Positions 48,002 through 58,239 of a stretch of 64,000 bases of DNA are shown piece by piece. The position numbers and the translations under genes are program-made. The stretch spans positions 1-64,000 of the forward strand of contig JABYQU010000052.1 of NCBI GenBank assembly GCA_022264855.1, in the 5' to 3' direction. Numbering within the stretch: the first letter of the stretch is position 1; each line of letters opens with the position of its first letter. The notes under the pieces were generated by a model. That model was not told the origin of the DNA, searched no databases, and saw only the letters and a program-made list of their open reading frames with translations. This DNA is from Lenzites betulinus. Lineage: Eukaryota > Basidiomycota > Agaricomycetes > Polyporales > Polyporaceae.

Positions 48002-50007
48002 GATGAGTGATAGATAAGGCCACGGGTTGGTAGATGGGATGGATGTGATGATAAGTGATGGCAATGGCTGGGTAAATGGTGGAATCGATGGGTCTGAAGG
48101 TCTGTGCTGAGGTGCTGGTCCTTATATATATCTTGCTACAAGGCTGTACTGAGACTGTTTGGCTATGCACACTGCTATTTTGATGGTCGTTAGGAGCACT
48201 GTATTTTCCTGTGCTTGTCTGTGATTTTCTGTGATTTTCTGTGATTTTCTGCGATTTTTCTGTGATTTCCCGTGATTTTGGGAGCTTCCTGACGGTCCGA
48301 ATATTTTTCGTTTAATTGTTCTGAGGTTTCACCGGTCTTGCAGTTGTTTTATCTGTGCCAGGGGCCCATTACTGAGTTATTCCTATTTATCGTTGATTTC
48401 TTAGGCATTTGTTTTCGGAGTATACGTGGGCTTGCGCATTCGTTCGTGTATGCTTGCCCGATTTGGTAATATGAGGTAAGCAGTGTGGGCGGTCGCGTGC
48501 GTGGGCCGGGGCTGGAGCGGTGACGTCAGCGTCATACGTCATCTAGCCGTATATAGCAGTCGGTGTGTGCTTGTGTAAGCTTTCCCCGTTTGGTGCTGAC
48601 ATAAGCGCGTTAGTCAGCGCGCCCAATCGGGCCTGCTCGCGCGCGCGCGCGCACTTCCTAATCGGGGTTGTGCGTGCGCGTGGCGGTAGGCACCCGCGTC
48701 CAAATCTGCTGCGGTAGGCGGCGCGTCGCGTTTTGCTCTACCACGATCCTCGCGCCCTTCCTCGTCGTGCTCGTCCTCGTCGTCCTCGTCGCTCTTGTTC
48801 TCGCTCGGCCTCGTCGTTCTCGCTCTCGCTCATCGCTCCCGCCCTCGCTCTCGCTGGTCGTCCTCCCCGTCCTCGTCGCCCTCGTTCTCTCATTCTCGCT
48901 CGCCCTCGCTTTCGTGCGTCGCCCTCGTCGGCCCCGTCGCTCTCGTTCTCGCTCGGCCTCGTCTTCACTGCCTCGTCGTCGGTCGCTTTCGCCCTCGCTC
49001 GTCCTCATCGCCCCCGGCTCGTTCTCGCCCTTCTCTCTCCGCCTTCGTCCTCGTTCTCGCTCGCCCTCGTCGTCCTCGTCGCCCCCGGCTCCCCAAGCTC
49101 GACGTTTCGTGTAGTGGGCCTGTTGGGTGGGAATTGGGGTCGCTGCGGGGTGCCGCACGTATCCGGTAAGTACTAACTCTCCTCTTCTCGTTTTCGTACA
49201 GCGGCGCCGGCGGCGGACAAGCCCGGCCGCGTCGCTCGTCGTCCTTCGCCCCGCGTCACGCTTTGCTGCCTTCGGGCGTGAAGTTGTTGACGCGTTGGCG
49301 GAGGCGTTCGCTCGTGCGCGCTGGTGCCGCCGGCCATCGCGTTTACTGATAGTTTTTACTCGTTTTTTTTTTTGCCAGGTCTTTGCAGTCCAACGACTCG
49401 GGTTTCGCCACTTCCGTAGTCCTGAGGTTTCGCGGACGCGCCAGAGGTGACGCGCGTCCGTCGTCTGTTAATCATTGCTCGCCTTCGTTTGTGTCCCGTC
49501 CTTCCTCCTCTGCCGTCCTTTTCGGCCCCAATGGGCGTGTTTCGTCGTTCCTCAGGAGGTATATTTGGGCTCCATCCCGTTCTCGCTCGGCGGCGTGCAC
49601 GCGCACGCCGCCCAAGGTACGTCTCCTTTTCTTTTCTTATTTTCTTGCTTCTTCGGCCTGCGCGCGTGCATGCGTCGGGCGGGGGAGCGTGTGCGTGGTT
49701 CCGGCTCGGGCCCGTTGGCTCGAGTCTGCCCGTATGCGCTCGCCTGTCCATTCGGATGCACGTGCAAGGTATTTTATAAAAGTCCTTGGGTATCGGAATG
49801 GAAAAGGGGAGGCGTCCGGCGCTGTACAAGAGGTCCGAAGGGATGTGGCATAGGGGGAAGCGCATAAGTACGAGGGAGGATCTTAGATACGAACGGGGCG
49901 AATATATATGAGTTTGGAGTGCATAGGTGGGCTCGGAGAATAGATAGTGCAGTCATAAATACGGTTCTGGCCAGTGAGAGACTCGGGTAAGCAGGTTATG
50001 GTGGGGT
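48002..50007. other. Noncoding, low-complexity part of the retroelement
   Basis: Contents: a microsatellite-like run of TGTGATTTTC units (about 48,219-48,268), a CG dinucleotide run (about 48,640-48,652), and a long pyrimidine/CTCGTC-rich low-complexity stretch (about 48,740-49,110) in which long ORFs appear in several frames. No gene is supported. Confidence 0.5.
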
Positions 50008-51039
50008 TCAAAGCAGGGTAGCGGAGTCAGTAAGTATGTCGGACATGCTAAGGTCCGAGTCGTAGGTGGTGGCCGCCTCTCCGTGTCCGAGGCCACCGGT
50101 AGCTGCGCGGCGGAGGGACCGAGTGGTAGTACGAATGAAGTGGCGCTCTGTGCGGCTCCAGAGGCGGGCTGGCACCTCGAGCAGACCGACGAGCGCCTTG
50201 AGCTCGATCTCATGGAGGGCGAGGTCCGCCTTATGGGCACGGGGAAGTGGGGTAGGGAGGCGCGTCATGGGCCGGCCACGAGTGGTCTTCCTCGAGTAGA
50301 AGGGCACAGGGGCACGAACGGGGCGAGGGCGGAGGTTGTAGGGACGGGGTATGTAAGTGTCTGAGTCCGTCTCGAAGTCTGCAAGGTCACTGCCCGAGCT
50401 GTTGATGGAGGAGACTACAGGGGATGTGGTACCTGGGGTTGATGGGCTCCTCTGGGGCGCTTGTGTATGGGTCTGAGGTAGGGGTGGTGGAACAGGCCCT
50501 GGGGTGGGTGGACGCTGGTTCTGAAGGGCAGCCTGGTTGAGGGCTGCGGCCAGTTCTTCGGCATAGTCCGAGGCGAGCTCCGGTTGGGTCTGGGCCAGTT
50601 CCGCGAGAAGGTCCCTGGGGGTGGAAGGGGGTGTGGGCGCTGCCAGGGAGGGAGATCTGGAGATGACAAACTGGTATGAGGTAGGTCCAGGGAAGAAGTT
50701 GGGGGACTGGCTGGGGGGCTGGTCAGAAGGGTGGTCAGGCTGGACTGGGCGCAGCTCAGGGCAGGGGTCTGGCTCAAACAGAAGGGCTGTGATGCCATGC
50801 TGGGCTGGCCCGCCTTCCTGGGTGACCTGTGTGTCCCTGAAGAGGAAGAAGTCCACTGTGGTGCTGGGGTCCCAGGGAGCAGGGACCTTGGTGACACAGA
50901 TTGTGCCTGAGGGGAGGGTAGAGCCTGGGGGATAGTGGGGGAATACGCGGTCCCGACTAATATGAGTATAAAAAGAGTAGATGTGAGCAAACCTGTCAGA
51001 ATGACCAGGTTCAGGGATGGGAGTGGAGTGAGAAGGCAT
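50008..51039 (-). CDS. Unknown 343-aa proline-rich ORF within the retroelement
   Basis: ATG at 51039. The protein is P/S/T-rich, with an acidic S/D segment followed by RPYNLRPRP, a short basic motif of a kind often seen near the ends of retroelement polyproteins. The C-terminal 90 residues are helical and basic. A TATA-like CATATAAAAG lies about 80 bp upstream. It sits between gag-pro and pol on the same strand; function unknown. Confidence 0.5.
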   Translation of the reverse strand: MPSHSTPIPEPGHSDRFAHIYSFYTHISRDRVFPHYPPGSTLPSGTICVTKVPAPWDPSTTVDFFLFRDTQVTQEGGPAQHGITALLFEPDPCPELRPVQPDHPSDQPPSQSPNFFPGPTSYQFVISRSPSLAAPTPPSTPRDLLAELAQTQPELASDYAEELAAALNQAALQNQRPPTPGPVPPPLPQTHTQAPQRSPSTPGTTSPVVSSINSSGSDLADFETDSDTYIPRPYNLRPRPVRAPVPFYSRKTTRGRPMTRLPTPLPRAHKADLALHEIELKALVGLLEVPARLWSRTERHFIRTTTRSLRRAATGGLGHGEAATTYDSDLSMSDILTDSATLL

Positions 51040-52388
51040 GGTGGTGGTAGAGGAGTTTCCGTGGTGGGCAGAGGAGTTGGTGATGCTGACTGGGGGTTGT
51101 ATGGGTCCCTTTTATATGTTTTCTGGCCCCCTTGTGAGTGAACTTCGCATTTTTTTGCTCCATCTCCAGGTCTCCAGGCTGTGTGAGTCCTTCGTATGTT
51201 TGCTTGGATGATATTTTACGATGCCGAGTATTTCCATAATTTGTCGGATTGATTTCCCATAATTTGTTGGATTGATTTTCCTTGGCAAATCGATAGTGAT
51301 TTGTATCAATTCGTACATCATAGATGGACCTTGCGCTGGTTTGTAGTGTGCCGTATGGTTTTTCAAGACAGTCTTGATCCTAGTACGCAGCCTGGTTTCC
51401 TGGTACGCAGCCCAGTCACCTGACTTATTTGTTCAAAATCCTGTGCTTTATCAGGTGACCTTGGAATGTCCTGGAATGTCCCAGAATGTTCCCTGAAGGC
51501 TTCCCATTATGGTTTGATGGCTGTGTTCGCTTTTGGTGTACCAAGTAAATTCTCCCTAGCGTGCATTAGGACTTCTAAAATTCTGATTTCTTCTGCGTAC
51601 GGTGCATTGAGGTCTTCTTTCTACTACCTGGATGTTTTCCGAAATTTTTTAATGTTTGTAATAGGCCATAAATCATGATTGAAGACTGCAATGTCATGCA
51701 TAGGGTGTTTCTTTCGTATCCCGGGTATGTCCGAGGTTCTGACGCTGGTGGGCCTGGTGTCATCTGATCTTATCTGCGGCCGGGGATATCTGCCCGTGTG
51801 GGAGGCCGCTGACGTCTAGCGCTGGGCTTTTCCATAAGTATCCGATGCGGACTGGTGTCTATTCTTTGCCCGTCTTCATCTTCTCCGGGTCCTTGCCCTG
51901 CTACGTGGACGACACCCTTAGCTTTGTCCTGGGGTGGAGTATCCATGGCCGTGGCTAATCTCGTGAGTGTCCCCGTGCCCGTTCATGTGCTCATAGCTCT
52001 TATACTCCTAATTTCTTAGATGGCGGCCCGTGACGCCAATGCGTTTCGAATGATTAGTCGGGGTGGGGATATTTATTGGGTTTACTGGGTATGTTTCCGT
52101 GTCTTCGAGTCGTGCGTGCATTCAACTGGTTGTGCCTCTAGGGCCTCCTTCATTGTTCCCGAGCGAGAGTTGTCTCGACTGGCCGGTCCATTGTGCTGCC
52201 CCTCGGGTGCCCTTTTACTTTCGCTATGTCATTGCTGTCGGGTACGTCACCACCTGACCGCTGTGTGCCTGGATTGACTGTTCCTGCAGTGATCCTATAC
52301 GTATTTTTGCTTAATCAATGGGCTATCGTGTATTTCTAGCTGGCGAATGGATTCTGGTTTGCGACTACGTCTGTGCGAGTGATGAGAT
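51040..52388 (+). other. Gap in the retroelement with a possible small spliced plus-strand ORF
   Basis: On the plus strand ATG at 51945 opens MAVANL, then a GTGAGT...TTCTTAG intron, then MAARDANAFRMISRGGDIYW (from 52020), a second GTATGT...CTCTAG intron and a third exon ending at a GTACGT donor, with a further acceptor (CTGCAG) near 52,290. Phases give a roughly 78-residue product, but the third exon reads more naturally in another frame, so this is uncertain. GGAATGTCC/GAATGTTCC words near 51,462-51,493 are noted. Nothing else is seen. Confidence 0.25.
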
Positions 52389-55300
52389 TCATATGCTGCG
52401 GGATCTGCTTGCGTTTCTGTCTGATGTTGAGGTGTTCCCTGATGAGTTGCCTTCCATGCTATAGTCCTGGTCACAGCCATTACTATTGCATGTGTGCTCG
52501 AAGGGTCGCGCTTGATCGGAGTGGTTGGCCATGTCCGACTGGTTCGACTCTTGTCCCCAGCTGAGTCGCCATCTCTGGGCGTGTGCCCCGGTCTCGTAGT
52601 CTTCTAGCTCCTCCATGAAGTCCTCAATGTCGGCCTGAGTCCAGCGTGGGAATACTGGGTGCGCCCGTGGTGCGTGGAGTGGTGACTCCTCATCACTACT
52701 GAGTACCAGAGTTTCCGTAGATTTCTGCGCTGCGGCTTCCTCGTTCCGAGCCGCCTCTATTACTCGGTCAGTGGTGTGCGGAAAGTACTGGATGTGCATT
52801 GCAGCATGTCCTTCTCGGTATTGTCCGTCAACTTTCACAAGAATGTTCTTCAAGAGCAGTAGGTCCTCATTGCCGGCCGGGTTGACCTTCCATGCGTCCG
52901 TGAGTGCAAATCGATCCGCCCCCAGGACCTCCGGTAGCTCGACACGGGTGTTCTCTTCTTGATGATCTAGTTTATGATCTACCAGATATTTGAGGAGTAG
53001 ATTCCTATACATGCGACTCTGTATCAGTCCTGGGCCGGGTCCATCTTCATGTCGGCTTTCAAAGTCCACATCCCACGGATCCTGTGATGGAATATATAGC
53101 TCCAGATTGGTTCCCATGGTTTGTGTTGACATAGTTCCTGTACCCAAGGTCTCGTCTGGTAAAGTTTCCTCGACTTCTGGACTCTCATCTCCTGATAGCT
53201 CCACAATTTCCCCGTCTTTGACTTCTCGTGTTGCCGTCTCAAGCTGTCCGATGTGTCCCCACGCCGCTCGTCTGGCCTCTGGTGCGGTGATGAGGAGCTC
53301 ATACGTTCGGCAGCCATCCTGTGACTGAACACCTATCAAGGTTCCATCACTGAAGTGCCGGAGCCACATGCAGTTAGCCCGCTGCCAGGGTTGCCCAAGG
53401 ATACCGTTGGCAGTGAGGTTATCGATAACATGGAGGTCGACGGTTGAAGTAATATTTCCAAACATTACTGTTGTTCGCCAGATCCCTCGGCATGCAAGTG
53501 GATGTCCGTTGGCATTGTAGAGCTTTGCGCGGTAGGGAAGGGTAAGGAGAGTTCCCCCAAGAGCTTGGAACACATCTGTTCTTATGCAGTCTGCCTGAGC
53601 TCCGGTGTCAAGTAGGAAAGGTATGTGAAGACGTCCAATGAGAACTCGTAGCGAGATTAAGGGTGGCGGACGTGGTCGCAAAGCGTAAGGGCTAGACACA
53701 GGTCCCATTGGAAGTTTCCTCATGTTGATCATATTTACGTGTACCTGTGGGTATGACTCCAGCTGGCTTGGAAGGATATTGACCAGGGCATTCCCCTGAT
53801 AGGTGCCTCCTTCATAAGTTAATAATGCATTGGGGAGCAGGAAGGCGGGAGTTTGCATAGTCATGCTGTGTTGTAAAACGAGGCAATTCTGACTTGAGAT
53901 CGTGGTAGGTCCTGCCCAGGTGGTATGGCCATGGTGAGGCGTAATCGGGACCCCAAGTAAGCTCCCAGCTTGGGTTAACAGGCTATTCAGCTCAGTGGGT
54001 AACATTTGTGTTCTGCGTCGATCCCATCCATAAACTCGAGTACTTGGGGTTAGATCCTCAGGAAGGTCCAGGTCAGCGGCCTTGAGGGGCTCCTCCTCGT
54101 CTTCAGAGGATTGGCTGGGTTGGCTCTCTGAGTCTGATGGCGGTGTTCCTACCGGTGACGATGGTTCAGGGGTGTAGTCGGAGGCGGCCCTGTGATTACA
54201 AAGGCTTTCAAGATCACTTTGCCTAGTTGAATCCTCTGCCTTTATCGCATGCTCGGCTGTTACATCTGAGGTTGCTGGAGCTTTGGGTCCCGTGGTAGGT
54301 GTCCATTCTGTCACGACAGCGGTGTAGACCCCGGGAGGTATCTCTGGTGCTGACTGAGCTGTGACCATCATCTCGGACTTGGGGTATCCTCGTGTAGCAG
54401 GGAACAGTAAGTAGGTTCCGTCCTCGCGTTCTTCAATTCCTATCTTGTGAGCCTGTTGCCAGGGTCTCCCTAGTAGTCCATCAAATGGCGGGTTTTCTGC
54501 AACATAAGCACTGATAGGTGTGGTGATATGCCCAAGTTTGAGTGGGATATCTTCTACGAGTCCTAGGAGACGGCCAGTTCCTCCATTTGCGTCATTCATA
54601 GTGATTGCCTCACCGGTGTTGATGGGTTTACGAACAATGTTCTTGCAGACCTTCTCACTGATAATGTTGAGCTGTGAGCCTGTGTCCACAATAAATGTGA
54701 CCGGCTTGAAGTTGCACTCCATCTGAAGGCGAATGAGGGATCCCGTGCGAGAGGTGATCAGATGTGCAGCCGGCCCTAGTGCTGTAGCGGGAATAATGTC
54801 GGCTTTCTTCAGCTTGAGCATGTCTATCAGGCTGCTCGCAATTTCCCGAGAGCTTCCTGCAATGTCACGGACTTGTAGGGTTACTGGGAGGTCTAGGAGT
54901 TTCTCTGCAATCTTGGCTGGGTCCACTGTTTTGCTGACGTCTGATGCTCGTGCTACCCACTTGCCCTTCTCCGTGGCTGATGGTTCAGATGTTGTGCGTT
55001 TCTTTGGTCCCTGGGTCTGGGTGCGGTCGTCAATCATGTCGATATCCTTGTTTGGGTCGAAGGTAACAGGCTGTGTCTCAACTGGGACTAGGCGCTGCAT
55101 AGGGAATTGGTGACCTGAGTTTGCGCGGGTTGGGGTATCGGCCTTCTTCTGCTTGTCTTTGTCCTTCTCCCTAGATGGAATCCCAACACCATCGAAAGCC
55201 TGCTTACGATATGGGCGTACGTTCTTCTGGGAGCGCTCAACTGGATAGACCATAACATCTGCCTCCTCGACTTCCAGCTCTTCATCATTGTCTTCTTCTT

Positions 55301-56780
55301 CCAATGGTCCGCCGTACGCAATGAAGTTGACCTTGGGCAGAACACGCTCAATTGCCTGGACAATGGTCTCACCATCGTTACGTCTGATGAGCTGGCCATC
55401 TTTGTTGGTTATGCGACCGCGGTAGTCTCGGAGGACTTGTCCCTTGGATATGAACTTCTGTAACTCTGGGCAGTTGCTGATCATGTGTCCCGGCTGTCCA
55501 CACCCGTAACAGCCTTGGTTGCCGGTTGGTGGTAGAGGTGGGCGAGCAGGTGGGCGTCCCATTTGGTTCATGCCTGGTCTCTGCATATGTGGTGGGAGAT
55601 CCCGGGGAACATTCTGGTTGAAGCGAGGAGGTGGACAAAGTATTGGTTGGTAGAAGCATTGCTGTACATTTGGGTCGATGCGGCAGGCTTTCAGGTATGC
55701 TGCTCCATATTGTGGGTCGTCCAACTGTAATGTGTGCAGCTGCTTGATTAGGGCATCTAGCTCAATGTCCTCGGCCTTGCGTTGTGGTGCTCCTGTTTGT
55801 GATGCCTCCTGCAATGGTCCTTCTTTGACCTTCTCGTGTTGCTCCTTTGTGTACTTCTGGAGTCGCTTCTTGCGGGTCTCTTGCTCCTCTTCTCCCTCGG
55901 AGTCGTTCTCGTCTTCATCTTCTTCATCAAACCTACTTACCTTACGGCCTGGGATGGGTGTGTCCCTCCCATCTCTCCTCCGGGTCGGTCCCGTGTCTTC
56001 TTGGTCTGAGTCTTCATCATCTGACTGTTCTTCATGAAAGCGTCGAGAGCCCAAGCGTTCTGTATCGAACCGGTCGACACTGAGGAGCGCCTTTGCTGCC
56101 TTGTCAATAGCATCTGGGTCGAATGGTGTCGCCATATTATGCCTCGGATCCTCGAGGAGGATCCTTGCTTCCAACCGCTTCCGAAATGCCTTGTGAATCC
56201 CGATCCACATGTAGTATGCATAGTCGGTGTTGGAGATCTTCTGCCTGCCTTGTAGCCACCCTGCGATGCGTACGAAGCTGCGGAGATAGTGTCGCCAGTC
56301 CCGTAGTTCAATAATTGGTTCTTCCTTAGATTTCCCAGTGAAACGTTGGAGATCCTTGATGCGGAAGCGCTTTGACTCCAGGTCTGCGTTCCAGTGAATA
56401 CGAATGTCCTCTTTCAGCTGCGTCCATGCGCCTCGCTGATATGATGGGAAGCCTTCAATTGTCTCCCGAATTATGCGACCACAGTAGTCTGTAATAGTCT
56501 CGCACTTCTCCTGCTCTGTGAGGTGATAAGAAAGAGCCAGCCTTTCATATTTGCGCAAGAAGGGTTCCACATCTGCTGCTTCTCCACGGAAGCACTTTGG
56601 GGCACGGCGGGATCCTTCTACTGGCATGTCAAGCACAGAGCGGGATGTTGCAAGGCTGAAGTCTGATCCTATGGTAGGACTTGGGGCGGGGTGCGCCTCC
56701 TCCATGAGAATCTGTGGGAACTGGTAGATGTGGGTGGGTGTTGTTGGTGTGTAGTGGTCCAGGATAGTCTGAGGAATCAA
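52389..56780 (-). CDS. gag-pro: Gag-protease polyprotein with two retropepsin-like domains (1,463 aa)
   Basis: One uninterrupted ORF. The N-terminal third is a Ty3-type gag (KCFRGEAADVEPFLRKYERL). A CCHC zinc knuckle, CYGCGQPGHMISNC, lies at about residues 421-435. A first retropepsin is centred on FIVDTGSQLN (about residue 697) with GLLGRPWQQAHKIG downstream; a second on FLLDTGAQADC (about residue 1054) with GILGQPWQRANCMW downstream. The repeated layout (DTG, then G-(L/I)-L-G-(R/Q)-PW) shows a duplicated protease unit. The C-terminal 150 residues are acidic and unrecognised. It is the first ORF of the retroelement, just downstream of the possible primer-binding site. Confidence 0.88.
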   Translation of the reverse strand: MIPQTILDHYTPTTPTHIYQFPQILMEEAHPAPSPTIGSDFSLATSRSVLDMPVEGSRRAPKCFRGEAADVEPFLRKYERLALSYHLTEQEKCETITDYCGRIIRETIEGFPSYQRGAWTQLKEDIRIHWNADLESKRFRIKDLQRFTGKSKEEPIIELRDWRHYLRSFVRIAGWLQGRQKISNTDYAYYMWIGIHKAFRKRLEARILLEDPRHNMATPFDPDAIDKAAKALLSVDRFDTERLGSRRFHEEQSDDEDSDQEDTGPTRRRDGRDTPIPGRKVSRFDEEDEDENDSEGEEEQETRKKRLQKYTKEQHEKVKEGPLQEASQTGAPQRKAEDIELDALIKQLHTLQLDDPQYGAAYLKACRIDPNVQQCFYQPILCPPPRFNQNVPRDLPPHMQRPGMNQMGRPPARPPLPPTGNQGCYGCGQPGHMISNCPELQKFISKGQVLRDYRGRITNKDGQLIRRNDGETIVQAIERVLPKVNFIAYGGPLEEEDNDEELEVEEADVMVYPVERSQKNVRPYRKQAFDGVGIPSREKDKDKQKKADTPTRANSGHQFPMQRLVPVETQPVTFDPNKDIDMIDDRTQTQGPKKRTTSEPSATEKGKWVARASDVSKTVDPAKIAEKLLDLPVTLQVRDIAGSSREIASSLIDMLKLKKADIIPATALGPAAHLITSRTGSLIRLQMECNFKPVTFIVDTGSQLNIISEKVCKNIVRKPINTGEAITMNDANGGTGRLLGLVEDIPLKLGHITTPISAYVAENPPFDGLLGRPWQQAHKIGIEEREDGTYLLFPATRGYPKSEMMVTAQSAPEIPPGVYTAVVTEWTPTTGPKAPATSDVTAEHAIKAEDSTRQSDLESLCNHRAASDYTPEPSSPVGTPPSDSESQPSQSSEDEEEPLKAADLDLPEDLTPSTRVYGWDRRRTQMLPTELNSLLTQAGSLLGVPITPHHGHTTWAGPTTISSQNCLVLQHSMTMQTPAFLLPNALLTYEGGTYQGNALVNILPSQLESYPQVHVNMINMRKLPMGPVSSPYALRPRPPPLISLRVLIGRLHIPFLLDTGAQADCIRTDVFQALGGTLLTLPYRAKLYNANGHPLACRGIWRTTVMFGNITSTVDLHVIDNLTANGILGQPWQRANCMWLRHFSDGTLIGVQSQDGCRTYELLITAPEARRAAWGHIGQLETATREVKDGEIVELSGDESPEVEETLPDETLGTGTMSTQTMGTNLELYIPSQDPWDVDFESRHEDGPGPGLIQSRMYRNLLLKYLVDHKLDHQEENTRVELPEVLGADRFALTDAWKVNPAGNEDLLLLKNILVKVDGQYREGHAAMHIQYFPHTTDRVIEAARNEEAAAQKSTETLVLSSDEESPLHAPRAHPVFPRWTQADIEDFMEELEDYETGAHAQRWRLSWGQESNQSDMANHSDQARPFEHTCNSNGCDQDYSMEGNSSGNTSTSDRNASRSRSI

Positions 56781-56792
56781 TCACGTTTTTCC

Positions 56793-56810
56793 CCCTCGCG
56801 GTGGGCTCCA
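56793..56810 (-). other. Possible primer-binding site
   Basis: On the minus strand TGGAGCCCACCGCGAGGG begins with the TGG expected for pairing to a tRNA 3' CCA end and lies 13 bp before the gag start codon. The matching tRNA is not identified. Confidence 0.35.
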
Positions 56811-56814
56811 GTGA

Positions 56815-57587
56815 TGTCGGATGAATATCCGGGAATCGATTGATTGATGTAAAATTTGAGGGGTGAGTGGTGAAGAGGTGATTCCCGATTCTACCGCAAA
56901 GCGTGTGGGGTTTCCTGTCTTTCCAACAGAGGCTTCGCCGAGTTCGTGACTAGGCCGGGCTGGCCGGTATCCTTGGACAACTGATATTGTATTAAGATTG
57001 GGTGTGATAGAAGCCAGTGGTCAGGCTTCAGAGTGTAAGGCCCTGAAAGTCGAAGCAGAGGTTCCCCTCTCTGCGTTGGTAGGGCTGAGTACGGGGCTGT
57101 ATGTCGTCGTGCGTGGGCGTATTCCTGATACTGCGGTGGTCGGTGTTCGTGCGGCTACGGGTGCCTCTCTCTCTCTGTCTTCTGGTACTGCGGGCTATTG
57201 TAAGGTTCCGGGCGGGTCTAGTCAGTGTCTGCGGTGTGTCGTGTTGCGTGCCAAGGTCGTCCTGTGGGCTAGTAGCTGTCGTCGAAAGGTTCACGGTGAA
57301 CCCCAACTATTCTAGTCAAATTCTATCTGGTGGAGCTTCGAATGGACCAATATATGTATGTAAGGCTGTGGTGATGGAAAGTGTGTAGGTGAGGGTAAGG
57401 GGTGGTGAGCTGCCTTTGGTTTGCAAGCTTGTGAACTAGCTGGCAAGGGAGAGATTGAGAAGAAGAAGCTGTCATTCTGGCCTGCCTCAGCCTGGTATTT
57501 ATACCCAAGGCTGAAGGCAGTGAAATAGGTGTGTAATACATGAGTGGGCAGGCTATGTAGTGATGAATCCTGTGTCCTGCACAGGCT
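56815..57587 (-). repeat. Possible 5' LTR of the gypsy-like element
   Basis: It lies just upstream of the possible primer-binding site, could start with TGTGCAGG near 57,587 and end with a CA near 56,815, and holds a TATA box (GGTATAAATACC on the minus strand, about 57,494-57,505). No second copy exists in the window, so the borders are guesses. Confidence 0.35.
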
Positions 57588-57744
57588 CCCTCCCTCTGCG
57601 TGATTATCAGCCCTATCGCTATGGCCTTTCGCTGCCCAATTCCTGTGAGGGGCTGTGGTGGGCAACCTCAGCTGTGCTTGACTATGATGCTGAGTGCAAT
57701 GGCAGCAGTATGCTGGCTGCTGAGTGGTTACGGGCTGTGCGGGG

Positions 57745-57860
57745 CTATGCGAGGCTATGTTGACCTGTGCGAGGCTACGTTGACCTGTGCGAGGCTATGT
57801 TGACCTGTGCGAGGCTATGTTGACCTGTGCGAGGCTACGTTGACCTGTGCGAGGCTACAC
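57745..57860. repeat. 20-bp tandem repeat, about six copies
   Basis: Unit GCGAGGCTAYGTTGACCTGT repeated head to tail with a C/T difference at one position. It lies just outside the presumed LTR, at the border with host-type sequence. The 380 bp after it (to about 58,240) hold no gene I can support. Confidence 0.9.
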
Positions 57861-58239
57861 TGTGCTGCATGTGCTGAGGGTAACAGGCTGTGCTGAGCTG
57901 CATGCACTGTTCTTGTACCAAACAGGTTTGGTGCATGACACTGCGCAGCAAGGGCGCGGGTGGTTTTTGTGCGGATCGGGCGGAGACTCAGAGGTCGTTG
58001 GCGGGGGAGGGCAGACGGGGCGCGGTGGGGAGCGCAGTGCAGCGGCGGCGGAGGACAGAGCGAGCGTGGCCGGTCGGTGGCGGCGGGCGCAGGCAGAGTG
58101 CCCAAGGCCGAGCTGGACGGGCGCAGGCGAGAGGGCAGACGCGGGCGTGTGGCGTAAGCGCGGGGGGCGATTGGGCTGCTCTCTGCCAAAACGGAGGTCG
58201 ACGCGGGGGGCCGCGAGGCACGATGAGGACGCACTGTGG

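Larger units (their letters stand above)
40984..57587 (-). mobile_element. Long Ty3/gypsy-like retroelement with extra ORFs, 3' truncated
   Basis: All main ORFs lie on the minus strand in the order gag-pro (56,780-52,389), an unknown ORF (51,039-50,008), a small basic ORF (48,001-47,765), an unknown ORF (47,376-46,780), RT (46,713 down) and RNase H-integrase (to 40,981). Gag-protease before RT-RNase H-IN is the Ty3/gypsy order; the extra ORFs between are not typical. A possible 5' LTR is at about 56,815-57,587. No 3' LTR is visible because the element ends at the shared tail. It may instead be two separate element fragments in the same orientation; the single order and strand favour one element. 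Confidence 0.55.

Noticed and set aside
48740..49110. Coding sequence from overlapping R/S-rich ORFs
   Set aside because: CTCGTC-type low-complexity sequence gives open frames in several phases on both strands.
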